Shown here: positions 1 through 8,104 of the stretch, piece after piece
Position numbering within the stretch: position 1 is the first letter of the stretch
Layout of the letters: every line of letters starts with the position of its first letter
NCBI RefSeq assembly: GCF_000613185.1
Contig: NZ_CCBB010000001.1
Location: 434,001-498,000 of the forward strand
DNA length: 64,000 nucleotides
DNA from: Mycolicibacterium cosmeticum
Lineage (GTDB): Bacteria; Actinomycetota; Actinomycetes; Mycobacteriales; Mycobacteriaceae
Direction: 5' to 3'
Translations under genes and position numbers: made by a program
The notes under the pieces: generated by a model
The model's input: only the letters and a program-made list of their open reading frames with translations
Database searches by the model: none
Told to the model about the DNA's origin: nothing

Positions 1-2
1 TC

Positions 3-782
3 GAAGCCCTCCCGCATCTGGTGCCGACCGAAGAGGAGGCCGCCAGCGCGTCGCTGGAGAAAGCGTTCACCCGCCAAGGCATTTCGCTGCGGCTGGGAGC
101 CAAGGTCACCGATGCGACGCCATCGGCCGAGGGTGTCACCGTGACCCTGGACGACGGATCCACCCTGTCCGCCGACCTGGTGCTGGTGGCGATCGGCCGG
201 GCACCCGTCACCGAGGGTATCGGCCTGGACACGGTCGGTCTCGAAACCGACCGTGGCTACCTCAAGGTCGACGAGCACTGCCGCACGTCGGTACCGTCCA
301 TCTTCGCCGTCGGCGATGTTATTCCCACCTTGCAGCTGGCCCATGTGGGGTTCGCCGAGGGGATCATGGTGGCCGAGACCCTCGCCGGTCTGGACCCGGC
401 GCCGATCGACTATCCGGGTATTCCGCGAGTCACCTACTCGCATCCCGAAGTGGCCTCGGTGGGGATGACCACGAAGATGGCCACCGAGCGTGGCTACCAG
501 GTCGAGGACGTCGTCTACGACCTGGCCGGCAACGGTAAGGCCCGGATCCTCGGGTCGTCGGGCATCGTGAAAGTCGTGGCCGCCAAGGGCGGTCCCGTCC
601 TCGGCGTGCACATGGTCGGCAAACGCGTCGGCGAACTGATCTCCGAAGCCCAGCTGATCGTCAACTGGGATGCCCGCCCCGACGAAGTGGCCCAACACAT
701 CCACGCCCACCCCACCCTGTCGGAAGCCGTCGGGGAAGCGCATCTCGCGTTGGCGGGCAAACCGCTGCACACCCACAGCTGA
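3..782 (+). CDS. Dihydrolipoyl dehydrogenase, C-terminal part (5' end outside window)
   Basis: The reading frame is open from the first bases, so the gene begins upstream; about 259 residues of a normally ~460-residue protein are visible. The NAD-binding half ends in a GDV segment of the type that contacts FAD (IFAVGDV), followed by the dimerisation domain. The catalytic HxxxxE motif of the E3 family is present near the end (HAHPTLSEAV). E3 enzymes reoxidise the lipoyl groups of 2-oxoacid dehydrogenase or glycine cleavage complexes. Which complex it serves cannot be told because the upstream genes are missing. It is followed after 23 bases by an HPr gene with its own GAAAGGG ribosome site. 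The redox-active CxxxxC lies outside the window, so a related flavoprotein disulfide reductase is not strictly excluded. Confidence 0.88.
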   Translation, partial: EALPHLVPTEEEAASASLEKAFTRQGISLRLGAKVTDATPSAEGVTVTLDDGSTLSADLVLVAIGRAPVTEGIGLDTVGLETDRGYLKVDEHCRTSVPSIFAVGDVIPTLQLAHVGFAEGIMVAETLAGLDPAPIDYPGIPRVTYSHPEVASVGMTTKMATERGYQVEDVVYDLAGNGKARILGSSGIVKVVAAKGGPVLGVHMVGKRVGELISEAQLIVNWDARPDEVAQHIHAHPTLSEAVGEAHLALAGKPLHTHS

Positions 783-805
783 TCACCACACCTGAAAGGG
801 ATCCC

Positions 806-1063
806 ATGCCGAACAAGACCGTCACCGTCGGCTCATCGGTCGGGCTGCACGCCCGCCCCGCCGCCATCATCGCCGAGGCGGCCGCCAAGGCCGGAGGCAC
901 GGTGACCCTGGCCCGGGACGGGGGTGACCCGGTCGACGCGGGCTCGGCCCTGATGATCATGACGTTGGGCGCCGGCCACGGCACCCCGGTCACGGTGACC
1001 GCCGATGACGACGACACCGTCGCCCTGATCGCCGACCTGGTGGCTCGCGACCTCGACGCCTGA
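806..1063 (+). CDS. HPr family phosphocarrier protein
   Basis: This is an 85-residue protein of normal HPr size. The phosphorylation site is intact: His15 in the context VGLHARPAA. The region around the usual Ser46 reads GSALMIMTLG, matching the second conserved HPr patch. HPr carries phosphate from enzyme I to EIIA domains of sugar phosphotransferase systems, or to a DhaM-type subunit. No EI or EII gene is visible; its neighbour is a dihydrolipoyl dehydrogenase, so its PTS partners must lie upstream or elsewhere. The start is supported by GAAAGGG about eight bases before the ATG. Confidence 0.92.
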   Translation: MPNKTVTVGSSVGLHARPAAIIAEAAAKAGGTVTLARDGGDPVDAGSALMIMTLGAGHGTPVTVTADDDDTVALIADLVARDLDA

Positions 1064-1126
1064 CCGGGCACCGCCCGCACGTTCCGCTAGCATGCTGTGA
1101 CCGGAGCGAGCGGGAGGAGGTGGGCG

Positions 1127-1912
1127 GTGGCGAATCAGAAATTCGGCAACGTCCCGCTGCCCCATGCGCGGCTGCCCCGGTGGCACAGCACCACCGCGAC
1201 CCGTAGCCACGGCCGCGAGCGACCGGACTGGGCGCTCATCGTGCCGATCCCGGCCTCGCTGACCACCAACCGGGAGCTGCTGTTCACCCGCTTCGGCGAT
1301 ACCGTGCCGCTGGTGCAGTGCCTGCAGAGCCGGATCGTGGCCGGACGTCCCGACGCCGACGCCGTCATCGCCGTCGCCGAGGCGCTGCATGCCGACGTCA
1401 AGGCCGTGCTGGCCGCCCATGACGTGCGGGTCAAGGTGACCTCGGTGCCCGGCACGGCGACCCGGGAGGATTGCCTGTCGGCGGCCCTGGCGCAGGTCGA
1501 CGACGCCGTGGAATACGTGCTGGTACACGATATTCGGCGGCCGCTGGCCTCCACCGACCTGGCCGACCGGGTACTGGATGGGTTGCGCGACGGCAACGAT
1601 GTCGTCGTTCCCGCCCTGGCGATGGTCGACAGCGTCAAAACGGTGGACGCGGCCGGCGCGGTGACCGAAACGGTGGACCGCTCGCGGCTGCGTTCGGCGC
1701 AGTATCCCCGCGGTTTCCATCGTCGGCATCTGACCGCGATGCTGGCCGGCGTCGAGGCGGCCGACGATTTCGACGAACTCACCCTGGCCCGCCGCGCCGG
1801 GGTGGCACCCGCCGTCATCGACGGGGATCCCGACGCGTTCATCCTCGATATCCCTCGCGATATCGAGCTCGCCGACGCGATCTTGGGCTGCCGGCTGGCC
1901 CAGCAACGCTGA
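1127..1912 (+). CDS. IspD-like protein without the nucleotide-binding loop
   Basis: The C-terminal two thirds align by eye with 2-C-methyl-D-erythritol 4-phosphate cytidylyltransferase. VHDIRRPL matches the family VHDAARP, YPRGF matches TPQGF, and DGDPDAFILDIPRD matches the terminal GDPxNxKxT/P block. The N-terminal LAAGxGxRxG loop that holds CTP is absent; in its place is ALIVPIPASLTTNREL. A canonical cytidylyltransferase is encoded 0.3 kb away on the other strand. I therefore infer a paralogue that has lost or changed its catalysis. GTG 1127 is chosen because GGAGGAGG ends six bases before it; GTG 1097 also keeps the frame but lies only three bases after a TAGCAT -10-like box. The protein would be 261 residues. 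Confidence 0.7.
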   Translation: MANQKFGNVPLPHARLPRWHSTTATRSHGRERPDWALIVPIPASLTTNRELLFTRFGDTVPLVQCLQSRIVAGRPDADAVIAVAEALHADVKAVLAAHDVRVKVTSVPGTATREDCLSAALAQVDDAVEYVLVHDIRRPLASTDLADRVLDGLRDGNDVVVPALAMVDSVKTVDAAGAVTETVDRSRLRSAQYPRGFHRRHLTAMLAGVEAADDFDELTLARRAGVAPAVIDGDPDAFILDIPRDIELADAILGCRLAQQR

Positions 1913-1917
1913 GCGAT

Positions 1918-2229
1918 TCAGCCCCGCAATACGGTGACGATCTCCCGCAGGATCTTCACCGGCTGGCTCAGCACGGCCCCGGGCAGCGCCACCAATGTCT
2001 GCACGGGGTGCCGGCGCAGCCGATTCACCCACCGGCCCGGTTTCGACAACACGCGCAGTTCCAGATCGTGGATATAGGCGTGCCGCAGGTCGTGTTCGGG
2101 ATGGTGCCGCTGCGCGCCACAGTTGCCGCATTCGGTGGACACCAGCAGCCGGCCCGCGTACCGCAAGGTGTGCTCGGTTTCCAAACCGCACTCGCTGCAC
2201 CGTAATTGCGCTAACTCACGTCCCTCCAT
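1918..2229 (-). CDS. Small zinc-ribbon protein of unknown function
   Basis: A 103-residue protein with two CxxC pairs: LRCSECGL near residue 11 and TECGNCGA near residue 35. Together they form a treble-clef or zinc-ribbon knuckle. The remainder is basic, with a hydrophobic stretch near the end (VQTLVALPGAVLSQ) that could lie against the membrane. The gene follows the cytidylyltransferase gene by 18 bases on the same strand, so they are probably co-transcribed. I do not recognise a characterised function; a nucleic-acid or protein binding role is only inference from the metal site. Confidence 0.75.
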   Translation of the reverse strand: MEGRELAQLRCSECGLETEHTLRYAGRLLVSTECGNCGAQRHHPEHDLRHAYIHDLELRVLSKPGRWVNRLRRHPVQTLVALPGAVLSQPVKILREIVTVLRG

Positions 2230-2247
2230 CGGTGGCCTTTCAACTCG

Positions 2248-2979
2248 TCACTTGAGCCGGTGATGGGCGCCGGCGAGCAGCCGCTCGGCCAGAAACAGAT
2301 CCTGGGAAAAGGTCACCTTCATGTTCCTCGGGTCACCCTGGAAGGAACGCACTTCGATATCGGAGAACTTCTCCACGCTCGAGGAGGTGTCGGTGCCCTC
2401 GAACTGTTCGGCGTCGGCGGCACGATAGGCGTGCAACAGCGGCAGCGCCTGGAACGCCTGGGGTGTCTGCACACGGACATGGCGGTCCTCGGGACGCAGG
2501 TCACCGAGATTCCCGGCCTCGTCCATGGTGACCAGGTCGCGGACCTCCACCCCGGGCACCGCACCACCGAACTGACGGGCCACGGTGATCGCCGAACGCA
2601 TCATGCCCGGACCGGCCAGCGGGCGGGCGGCGTCGTGGATGAGCACGATGTCGACCGCCCCCGATTCGATATCGGCGGCGAGGTATTGCAAAGCGCGGTA
2701 CTCGGATTGGTGCCGCGACGACCCGCCGTCGATGATCTCGACCGGCAGATCCGGCACCTCACGGTCGAGGGTGCTGGTGGCCCGGGCACGATCGTCGGCC
2801 CGGATCACCAGGATGGTGCGCACCAGTTCGGGAACCTCGGCGATCGAACTCAACGACCACGACAGCATCCGTCGGCCCGCCAAGGGCAGATACGCCTTGT
2901 TGCGGTCGGCGCCCATCCGGGTGCCGCTGCCTGCGGCGAGCACGACGGCGACCGCGCCCGGTCGCGACTTTCTCACCAC
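2248..2979 (-). CDS. IspD/TarI family cytidylyltransferase
   Basis: A 243-residue protein with all family blocks. These are the CTP loop VVLAAGSGTRMGADRNKAYL near residue 11, IHDAARPLAGP in the middle, and VQTPQAF followed by a C-terminal GDPRNMKVT. IspD makes CDP-methylerythritol in the non-mevalonate isoprenoid pathway. No ispF lies beside it, and in M. tuberculosis ispD is beside ispF at another locus. This may therefore be a second, divergent cytidylyltransferase (TarI-like or with another sugar/polyol phosphate) rather than the housekeeping IspD. Translation probably starts at GTG 2979, the apparent transcription start; GTG 2976 is a near-equal alternative. Confidence 0.8.
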   Translation of the reverse strand: MVRKSRPGAVAVVLAAGSGTRMGADRNKAYLPLAGRRMLSWSLSSIAEVPELVRTILVIRADDRARATSTLDREVPDLPVEIIDGGSSRHQSEYRALQYLAADIESGAVDIVLIHDAARPLAGPGMMRSAITVARQFGGAVPGVEVRDLVTMDEAGNLGDLRPEDRHVRVQTPQAFQALPLLHAYRAADAEQFEGTDTSSSVEKFSDIEVRSFQGDPRNMKVTFSQDLFLAERLLAGAHHRLK

Positions 2980-2985
2980 CGATCC

Positions 2986-2991
2986 ACCCTA
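2986..2991 (-). promoter_or_regulatory. -10 box for leaderless start of the cytidylyltransferase gene
   Basis: On the minus strand TAGGGT is followed by six bases and then the GTG at 2979. This places the likely transcription start on the start codon itself, the common leaderless arrangement in mycobacteria. No good -35 is visible. Confidence 0.45.
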
Positions 2992-3019
2992 GACCACCGG
3001 CAGATCCGGGTGTGGGGCA

Positions 3020-4390
3020 TCATTGCGCTTGGCTGACCGAGGACATGTGGAAATCCGGGATCCGCAACGACGGCATGGTGGCCCGGGTGGCCCAATCACC
3101 CCACTCGCGTGGCAGGGTCGGCTCGCTGACCCCCGCCTCGGTGGCCCGGCGCAACAGGTCCAGCGGGCTTTCGTTGAACCGGAAGTTGTTGACGGCGGCG
3201 GTCACCTCGCCGTCCTCGATCAGGTACACCCCGTCCCGGGTCAGGCCGGTGAGCAGCAGCACCGCCGGGTCGACGGTGCGGATGTACCACAACGTGGTCA
3301 GCAGCAGGCCGCGCTCGGTCGCGGCGATCATGTCGGCCAGCGTCGCCGAGCCGCCGGTCATCAGCAGGTTCTCCGCCGGAACCGTCACCGGCACACCGAA
3401 TTCGGCCGCGGCCGAGCGGGGGTAGGCCAACGCGTTGATCACCCCGTCGCGCAGCCAGTCCACCCGGCCGATGTCCAGCCCGTTGTCGAAGATGGACACC
3501 CGCTCCGAGGAACTCGGCACCGCGACGAAGGGCAGGCATTCCTGGCCGGGGGCCCGCGGATCGGAGTACAGCGTCAGCGGCAGATCGGTCAGCTTCTCCC
3601 CCACCCGGGTGCCGCCGGGCGCCGACAGTGCGGTGCGGCCCTCCTGTGCGCCGCGACCGTCCATGCTCCAACCCAGGTAGATCAGCATGTCGGCCACCGT
3701 CGACGGCGGCATCAGCGTCTCGTACCGCCCGGCGGGCAGTTCTACCGTCTTGGCCGCCCACCCCAGCCGCAGCGAAAGCTCTTCCAGCAGAGCGTCGGTG
3801 GGCACGTCGATGTAGTCGGCGGTGCCCACCCCGGCCCACGCGCTCGCGGTGCCGCGTTTGGCATTGATCTCCACCGAACCGGTCGGCTGGGTGTAGCGGC
3901 GCCGCAGACCGGACGACGTCGCGACGAACGTCGTCTCCAGCACGTGCCGCGCATACCCGTACAACGTGTCCGGCCCCCGGAAGCCGCGACCCAAACTCGT
4001 TGCCACATCGGCGAACACGTCGGCCCCGGTGACCGGAACGGGAGCGTCCCAGTCGGCGGGAGCGTCACCGGCGGGCAGTGCGGACGCGGGGTCGCTGGCC
4101 GCCGGCGCCGCCAGGGCCGCGTCCTGGGAGGCCGACACCAGACCGTCGATCGCGGACGGATCGACCTCCGCGGAGGTCACCGACCCGACGTGGGCGTCGT
4201 TACCGCGGCGCACCACCGAGATCACCGTGGTGGTCCGTCCACGGGATTCTCCATTGGTGGTCATGGAGTTGCCGGCCCACCGCAGCGATGCGTCGGATCG
4301 GTCGGTGACGATGACGGTGGTCTCGTCGGCCTTGCCGCGCCGCGCCGCTTCGACCAACACGGCATCGACGACGTGCTGGGGGCTGATCAT
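3020..4390 (-). CDS. TldE/PmbA family metalloprotease subunit
   Basis: A 456-residue protein matching the PmbA/TldE family in length and layout. It has an N-terminal domain ending around GYARHVLETTFVATSSG and a C-terminal barrel domain containing APGGTRVGEKLTDLPLT, the G-rich TGGSATL and GLTRDGVYLIEDGEVT. In E. coli TldD and TldE form a heterodimeric protease that processes microcin B17 and degrades unfolded peptides; only TldD carries the metal-site histidines. The ATG overlaps the tldD stop codon by four bases (ATGA), fixing the start and showing translational coupling. A longer open frame upstream of this start is a shadow of tldD. By order and size this corresponds to Rv2314c. Confidence 0.9.
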   Translation of the reverse strand: MISPQHVVDAVLVEAARRGKADETTVIVTDRSDASLRWAGNSMTTNGESRGRTTTVISVVRRGNDAHVGSVTSAEVDPSAIDGLVSASQDAALAAPAASDPASALPAGDAPADWDAPVPVTGADVFADVATSLGRGFRGPDTLYGYARHVLETTFVATSSGLRRRYTQPTGSVEINAKRGTASAWAGVGTADYIDVPTDALLEELSLRLGWAAKTVELPAGRYETLMPPSTVADMLIYLGWSMDGRGAQEGRTALSAPGGTRVGEKLTDLPLTLYSDPRAPGQECLPFVAVPSSSERVSIFDNGLDIGRVDWLRDGVINALAYPRSAAAEFGVPVTVPAENLLMTGGSATLADMIAATERGLLLTTLWYIRTVDPAVLLLTGLTRDGVYLIEDGEVTAAVNNFRFNESPLDLLRRATEAGVSEPTLPREWGDWATRATMPSLRIPDFHMSSVSQAQ

Positions 4391-5904
4391 GCGCGGCCGC
4401 CTTCTGCTTGGGTGTTCAGCACATTCACTCCACGGAACAGGGCCGACGGGCAGCCGTGGCTGACCGCGGCCACCTGACCCGGCTGCGCCTTGCCGCAGTT
4501 GAACGCCCCGCCCAGCCGCCAGGTCGACGGCCCGCCCACCGCCTCCATCGAACCCCAGAACTCGGTGGTGGTGGCCTGGTAGGCGACATCGCGCAGCTGC
4601 CCGTCCAGCCGGCCGTCGGTGATCTTGAAGAACCGCTGACCGGTGAACTGGAAGTTGTAGCGCTGCATGTCGATCGACCACGATTTGTCGCCGACGATGT
4701 AGATGCCGTCGCGCACCCGGGCGATCAGATCGGCGGTGCTCAGGTCTTCGGAGCCCGGTTGCAGCGACACGTTGGCCATCCGCTGGATGGGTACATGGTG
4801 TGGCGAATCCGCGTACGAGCACCCATTGGAACGCTGTACCCCCAAGCGCGGCGCGAACACCCGGTCCAGCTGGTAGCCGACGAAGATGCCGTCGCGCACC
4901 AGATCCCAGCTCTGCGCGCGCACCCCCTCGTCATCGAAACCGATGGTGGCCAAACCGTATTCGACCGTGCGGTCGGCCGTCACGTTCATCACCGGGGAGC
5001 CGTAGGTCATGGTGCCCAGTTTGTCCGGGGTGGCGAACGACGTGCCCGCGTACGCGGCCTCGTATCCGATCGCCCTGTCGTATTCGGTGGCGTGCCCGAT
5101 CGATTCGTGGATGGTGAGCCACAGGTTGGACGGGTCGATCACCAGGTCGGTCGGACCGGCGATCACGCTGGGCGCCTTGACCTTCTCGGCCAGCAGCGCG
5201 GGCAGTTCGGCCAGCTCGGTGGTCCAGTCCCACACGGCGTCGTCGACCACCGCCTCCCAGCCGCGCGCCGTCGGCGGGGCCAGGGTCCGCATGGTCTCGA
5301 AGGTGCCGGCCGCGGTGTCCACGGTGACGGCCTCCAGTTGCGGTTGCACCCGGACCCGCTGCTGGGTGGTCGAGGTGCCGAAGGTGTCGGCGTAGAAGCT
5401 CTGCTCCTTGACCGCCTCCAGATGCGCCGAGACATGGTCGACCCCATCGGCGGCGAGCAGCCGCTGGGAGTAGTCGGCCAGCCGGGCGATCTTGTCCGAC
5501 GCCGACACCGCAAACGGGTCGATCACGTAGTCGGACACCCAGTGCAGGTCGGTGTAGACCGGCTCGGCGGCCAGCTCGATGCGTTCGGCGTTCAGCGGTG
5601 CCAGTGTGGTCGCCACCGCGACCGCCCGGCGCGCGGTGTCGGCCGCGGTGCGCGCGTCGAGTTCGGCATGTGAGGCAAACCCCCAGGTGCCGTCCACGAT
5701 CACCCGCACCGCCAGCCCGACGTCGCGCTGCACCACCGAGGATTCCAGTTCCCCGTCGCGTAGCGCGATCGCCTCGGTGGTGATGCGGTGGATGCGCAGG
5801 TCGGCGTAACTGGCACCGGCCGCGCGGGCCGCCGTCAGGGCGGCATCGGCGAGCGCCTGCCGGGGCAACGCCAGGAAGTCCGGATCGACACTTCGAGCTG
5901 TCAC
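4387..5904 (-). CDS. tldD: TldD family metalloprotease
   Basis: A 505-residue protein. The zinc-binding HExxxH motif is intact in TIHESIGHATEYDRA, and the conserved C-terminal cysteine blocks FNCGKAQPGQ and SHGCPSALFRG are present. It forms a protease pair with the downstream PmbA-like protein, with which it overlaps by four bases. Known substrates in E. coli are the microcin B17 leader and the CcdA antitoxin; substrates in mycobacteria are not established. The start is GTG 5904, preceded by AGGAAA. No modified-peptide gene cluster is visible nearby, so a housekeeping role is more likely here than bacteriocin maturation. By order this corresponds to Rv2315c. Confidence 0.92.
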   Translation of the reverse strand: MTARSVDPDFLALPRQALADAALTAARAAGASYADLRIHRITTEAIALRDGELESSVVQRDVGLAVRVIVDGTWGFASHAELDARTAADTARRAVAVATTLAPLNAERIELAAEPVYTDLHWVSDYVIDPFAVSASDKIARLADYSQRLLAADGVDHVSAHLEAVKEQSFYADTFGTSTTQQRVRVQPQLEAVTVDTAAGTFETMRTLAPPTARGWEAVVDDAVWDWTTELAELPALLAEKVKAPSVIAGPTDLVIDPSNLWLTIHESIGHATEYDRAIGYEAAYAGTSFATPDKLGTMTYGSPVMNVTADRTVEYGLATIGFDDEGVRAQSWDLVRDGIFVGYQLDRVFAPRLGVQRSNGCSYADSPHHVPIQRMANVSLQPGSEDLSTADLIARVRDGIYIVGDKSWSIDMQRYNFQFTGQRFFKITDGRLDGQLRDVAYQATTTEFWGSMEAVGGPSTWRLGGAFNCGKAQPGQVAAVSHGCPSALFRGVNVLNTQAEGGRA

Positions 5905-5930
5905 GGTTTCCTACCGTAGCGGCAGGGTTG

Positions 5931-6398
5931 TCAGCTCATGTGCAGCCCGTACGGCACCGCCGCCAGCAGTGTCACGACCTGGGTGTGCCCGGTGGGCAGC
6001 TGGTATTCCCGTCGTTCACCGGGCCGGGCACCGCTGATCGCCGCTCCCAGAGGTGATTTCGCGGAGTAGACCTCTATGTCTCCGTAGTACGCGCCCCGGA
6101 CACCGAGCAGGAACGTCTCGGTGTCGCCGTTGTCCTCGAACCGCACGGTGAGCACCATGCCCAATTCGGCGACGCCGTCGTCGGGCGGATCCACCCCGAC
6201 GACGGCGTTGGAGAGCATGTCGTGGATCTGCTGGATGCGGCCCTGCTGGGCGCGCCGCACCGCGACGGCATTGCTGTCGGGGGCGTCGCTGTCGTCGTCG
6301 AGGGCGTCGACGGTGCTCCACCCCCGCAGCACCGCCAACTCGTGCAGCAGCCGTTCGTGGGCTTCGGGGGTGAGCCATACCGGCGTGGCGGCGGTCAT
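5931..6398 (-). CDS. GreA/GreB-family (Gre-like) RNA polymerase secondary-channel protein
   Basis: A 155-residue protein with an N-terminal helical hairpin (residues ~8-70) and the Gre C-terminal FKBP-like domain (~75-155), recognised from TVRFEDNGDTETFLLG and AKSPLGAAISGARPGE. GreA rescues backtracked RNA polymerase by transcript cleavage, but mycobacteria also have Gre homologues that bind the secondary channel and inhibit instead. The hairpin tip here is acidic and irregular (DDDSDAPDS) and shorter than in GreA, so I cannot say which activity it has. The start is firm: AGGAGGAGAT stands just upstream of the ATG. Confidence 0.8.
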   Translation of the reverse strand: MTAATPVWLTPEAHERLLHELAVLRGWSTVDALDDDSDAPDSNAVAVRRAQQGRIQQIHDMLSNAVVGVDPPDDGVAELGMVLTVRFEDNGDTETFLLGVRGAYYGDIEVYSAKSPLGAAISGARPGERREYQLPTGHTQVVTLLAAVPYGLHMS

Positions 6399-6427
6399 CG
6401 GATATCTCCTCCTGCATCGGTGTTTGT

Positions 6428-6462
6428 CGTCAGGGGCGGGTCAGTGCTCTCCGCCCCTGACG
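6428..6462 (-). terminator. 12-bp stem-loop between the PucR-type gene and the Gre-like gene
   Basis: CGTCAGGGGCGG (6428-6439) is repeated in perfect inverted orientation at 6451-6462 around an 11-base loop. No U tract follows. It could end the regulator transcript (mycobacterial terminators often lack a U tract) or act in the Gre-like gene leader, about 30 bases upstream of its ATG. Confidence 0.5.
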
Positions 6463-6534
6463 ACGGGGATAAGTGGGCCCCCCGGGGTCATAGGGCCATC
6501 ATCGAACGCCGATGCAGGGCCGGTGCTGCGGTAT

Positions 6535-6563
6535 CCGACAAATCTCGGCGGAGGGTTTGTCGG
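6535..6563 (-). terminator. 8-bp stem-loop just after the PucR-type regulator gene
   Basis: CCGACAAA (6535-6542) pairs perfectly with TTTGTCGG (6556-6563) around 13 bases, 11 bases beyond the regulator's stop codon. A terminator is the simplest reading. The T/A-rich arms would also suit a protein-binding dyad. Confidence 0.4.
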
Positions 6564-6573
6564 GTTAGCACAA

Positions 6574-8082
6574 TCAGTCGTGATCGGCGGCGGCGAGTTC
6601 GATCATCATCGCCAACCGCTTGTCGGGGTCGTCGAGGTCGACGGTGGTCACCTCGGCCATCTTGCGCAGCCGATAGCGGATCGTGTTCTCGTGCACGCCC
6701 AGCTCGGCCCCGGCCCGCACCGGGTCACCCTGGGCCGCCAGCCAGACCCGCAATGTGGCCACGTACGGAGTGCCGTGCACCGCGTCATGGTCGATCAGTT
6801 CGGCGACGGGGCCGCGCCGCGGGCCACGTCCGGCTGCGGCCGCCGCCCGTAACCGCCGCAGCACCAGGGCGTCCCACGATTCGTCGTAGGCGGGCGGTGG
6901 CGCGCCGGCGGCACCGGCCTCGTGCAGGGCCAGGCACTCGTCGGCCTCCGATCTGGCCGCCGCCAGGTCGGTGGCGTCCGCGGGCCCGCTGATGCCGGCC
7001 AGCACCGTGCTGCGCTCCGGTAACGCGGCCCGCAGCGCGGCCAGCCATTGCCGTGCCACGTCGACCGTCTCGCCAGGCAACACGGTGTACACCGTGTTGT
7101 CCGCCAGCGCGCTGCGGCCGGGCCGCGACCAGCCGAAGCCGGCGGTCGCCTGCTCGAAGGCGACCAGCAGGGCGGTGTGCCGGTCCGGCTCCAGCCGGGC
7201 GCGCAGCGCAATGACCCGCAACGGTCCCGGTGGCAGGCCGACCCGGCTGGCCACCGTCGTCGCCTCGGCGCTGCCGTCGAGCAGTCGCAGCACCGAGTCG
7301 GACTCGACCTGGCGTTCCAGGTCGGCGCTGGCTCGCGAGCGCAGCAGGTGCAGCGCGACCACCCGGGAGCCGTCGACCAATGCCGCGCGCGCCGCCCCGT
7401 CCAGCTCGGCCGGGCAGCTCACCCACACCGCCCCCAGCAGCTCGCGTCCGACCCGGGCCGCCACCACCATGCGCCCCGTCATGCCGTGGTCGGGATCGGG
7501 CGCGATGAACAGCGGCTCGTCGGATTCGGCGAGGTGCGCGAACACGCCGCGACGGGTCAGGGCGGCCTGCAGCTCGGCAGGTTGTTGCCTGCGCAGAATG
7601 GTCTGCGCCCGGGCGTCGTCGGCGTCCTGCTGCATGCGCGAGTACGCCAGGCACTGCGCGTGCCGGTCCTCGATCACCACGGCTCCGCCGATGGCCGCGG
7701 CCAGGCTGTCCGCCAGCGCGAACAGATCCGTTGGGCCGCGGCCGGATTCGGTCTCGCGGCCTTCCAGCACCAGTCCGTACACCACGGCGGCCAGCTCACT
7801 CCACGGCAACGCGGGGTCCACCAGCAGCACCGCGATCCCGTCGGGCAGTTCGGCCTGGGCGTCCGGTTGATCGGCACGCGCCAGCACCACGGCCGCCTTG
7901 GCCTGGCCGGCCCAGTCCAGCGCCTCGGACACCGAGGTGGCCCCCAGGGCGAGCAGCACGTCACCGGTCACACGCTCGGGCACCACCACGCTGCGCAGCT
8001 CGGTCGAGCGCGGCACGCCGCACAGCCGGGCCGCGACACCGTATCCGCCCACCACGTTGACCAGGCGATCCAAGGTGATCAC
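6574..8082 (-). CDS. PucR family transcriptional regulator
   Basis: A 502-residue protein. The C-terminal PucR-type helix-turn-helix is clear: AGAELGVHENTIRYRLRKMA near residue 465, with the conserved VHENTIRYRL core. The preceding region resembles the CdaR/GGDEF-like middle domain, and the N-terminal ~150 residues resemble a purine-catabolism-type sensory domain. Such regulators usually control adjacent catabolic or transport genes in response to a small effector. It is divergent from uspABC with only 22 bases between the two start codons, so binding there would affect both promoters. That it regulates amino-sugar uptake is inference from position. Confidence 0.85.
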   Translation of the reverse strand: MITLDRLVNVVGGYGVAARLCGVPRSTELRSVVVPERVTGDVLLALGATSVSEALDWAGQAKAAVVLARADQPDAQAELPDGIAVLLVDPALPWSELAAVVYGLVLEGRETESGRGPTDLFALADSLAAAIGGAVVIEDRHAQCLAYSRMQQDADDARAQTILRRQQPAELQAALTRRGVFAHLAESDEPLFIAPDPDHGMTGRMVVAARVGRELLGAVWVSCPAELDGAARAALVDGSRVVALHLLRSRASADLERQVESDSVLRLLDGSAEATTVASRVGLPPGPLRVIALRARLEPDRHTALLVAFEQATAGFGWSRPGRSALADNTVYTVLPGETVDVARQWLAALRAALPERSTVLAGISGPADATDLAAARSEADECLALHEAGAAGAPPPAYDESWDALVLRRLRAAAAAGRGPRRGPVAELIDHDAVHGTPYVATLRVWLAAQGDPVRAGAELGVHENTIRYRLRKMAEVTTVDLDDPDKRLAMMIELAAADHD

Positions 8083-8092
8083 GACCGCAGCT

Positions 8093-8098
8093 TAGGCT
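8093..8098 (+). promoter_or_regulatory. -10 box for leaderless uspA transcript
   Basis: TAGGCT is followed by six bases and the ATG of uspA at 8105, so the transcript probably begins at the start codon. No Shine-Dalgarno sequence is present. The box lies inside the 22-base gap to the divergent regulator gene. Confidence 0.6.
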
Positions 8099-8104
8099 GA
8101 CGCC

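Noticed and set aside
4391..4822. N-terminal extension of the pmbA-like gene
   Set aside because: The extension is a shadow of tldD; the ATGA overlap at 4387-4390 gives the usual coupled start.
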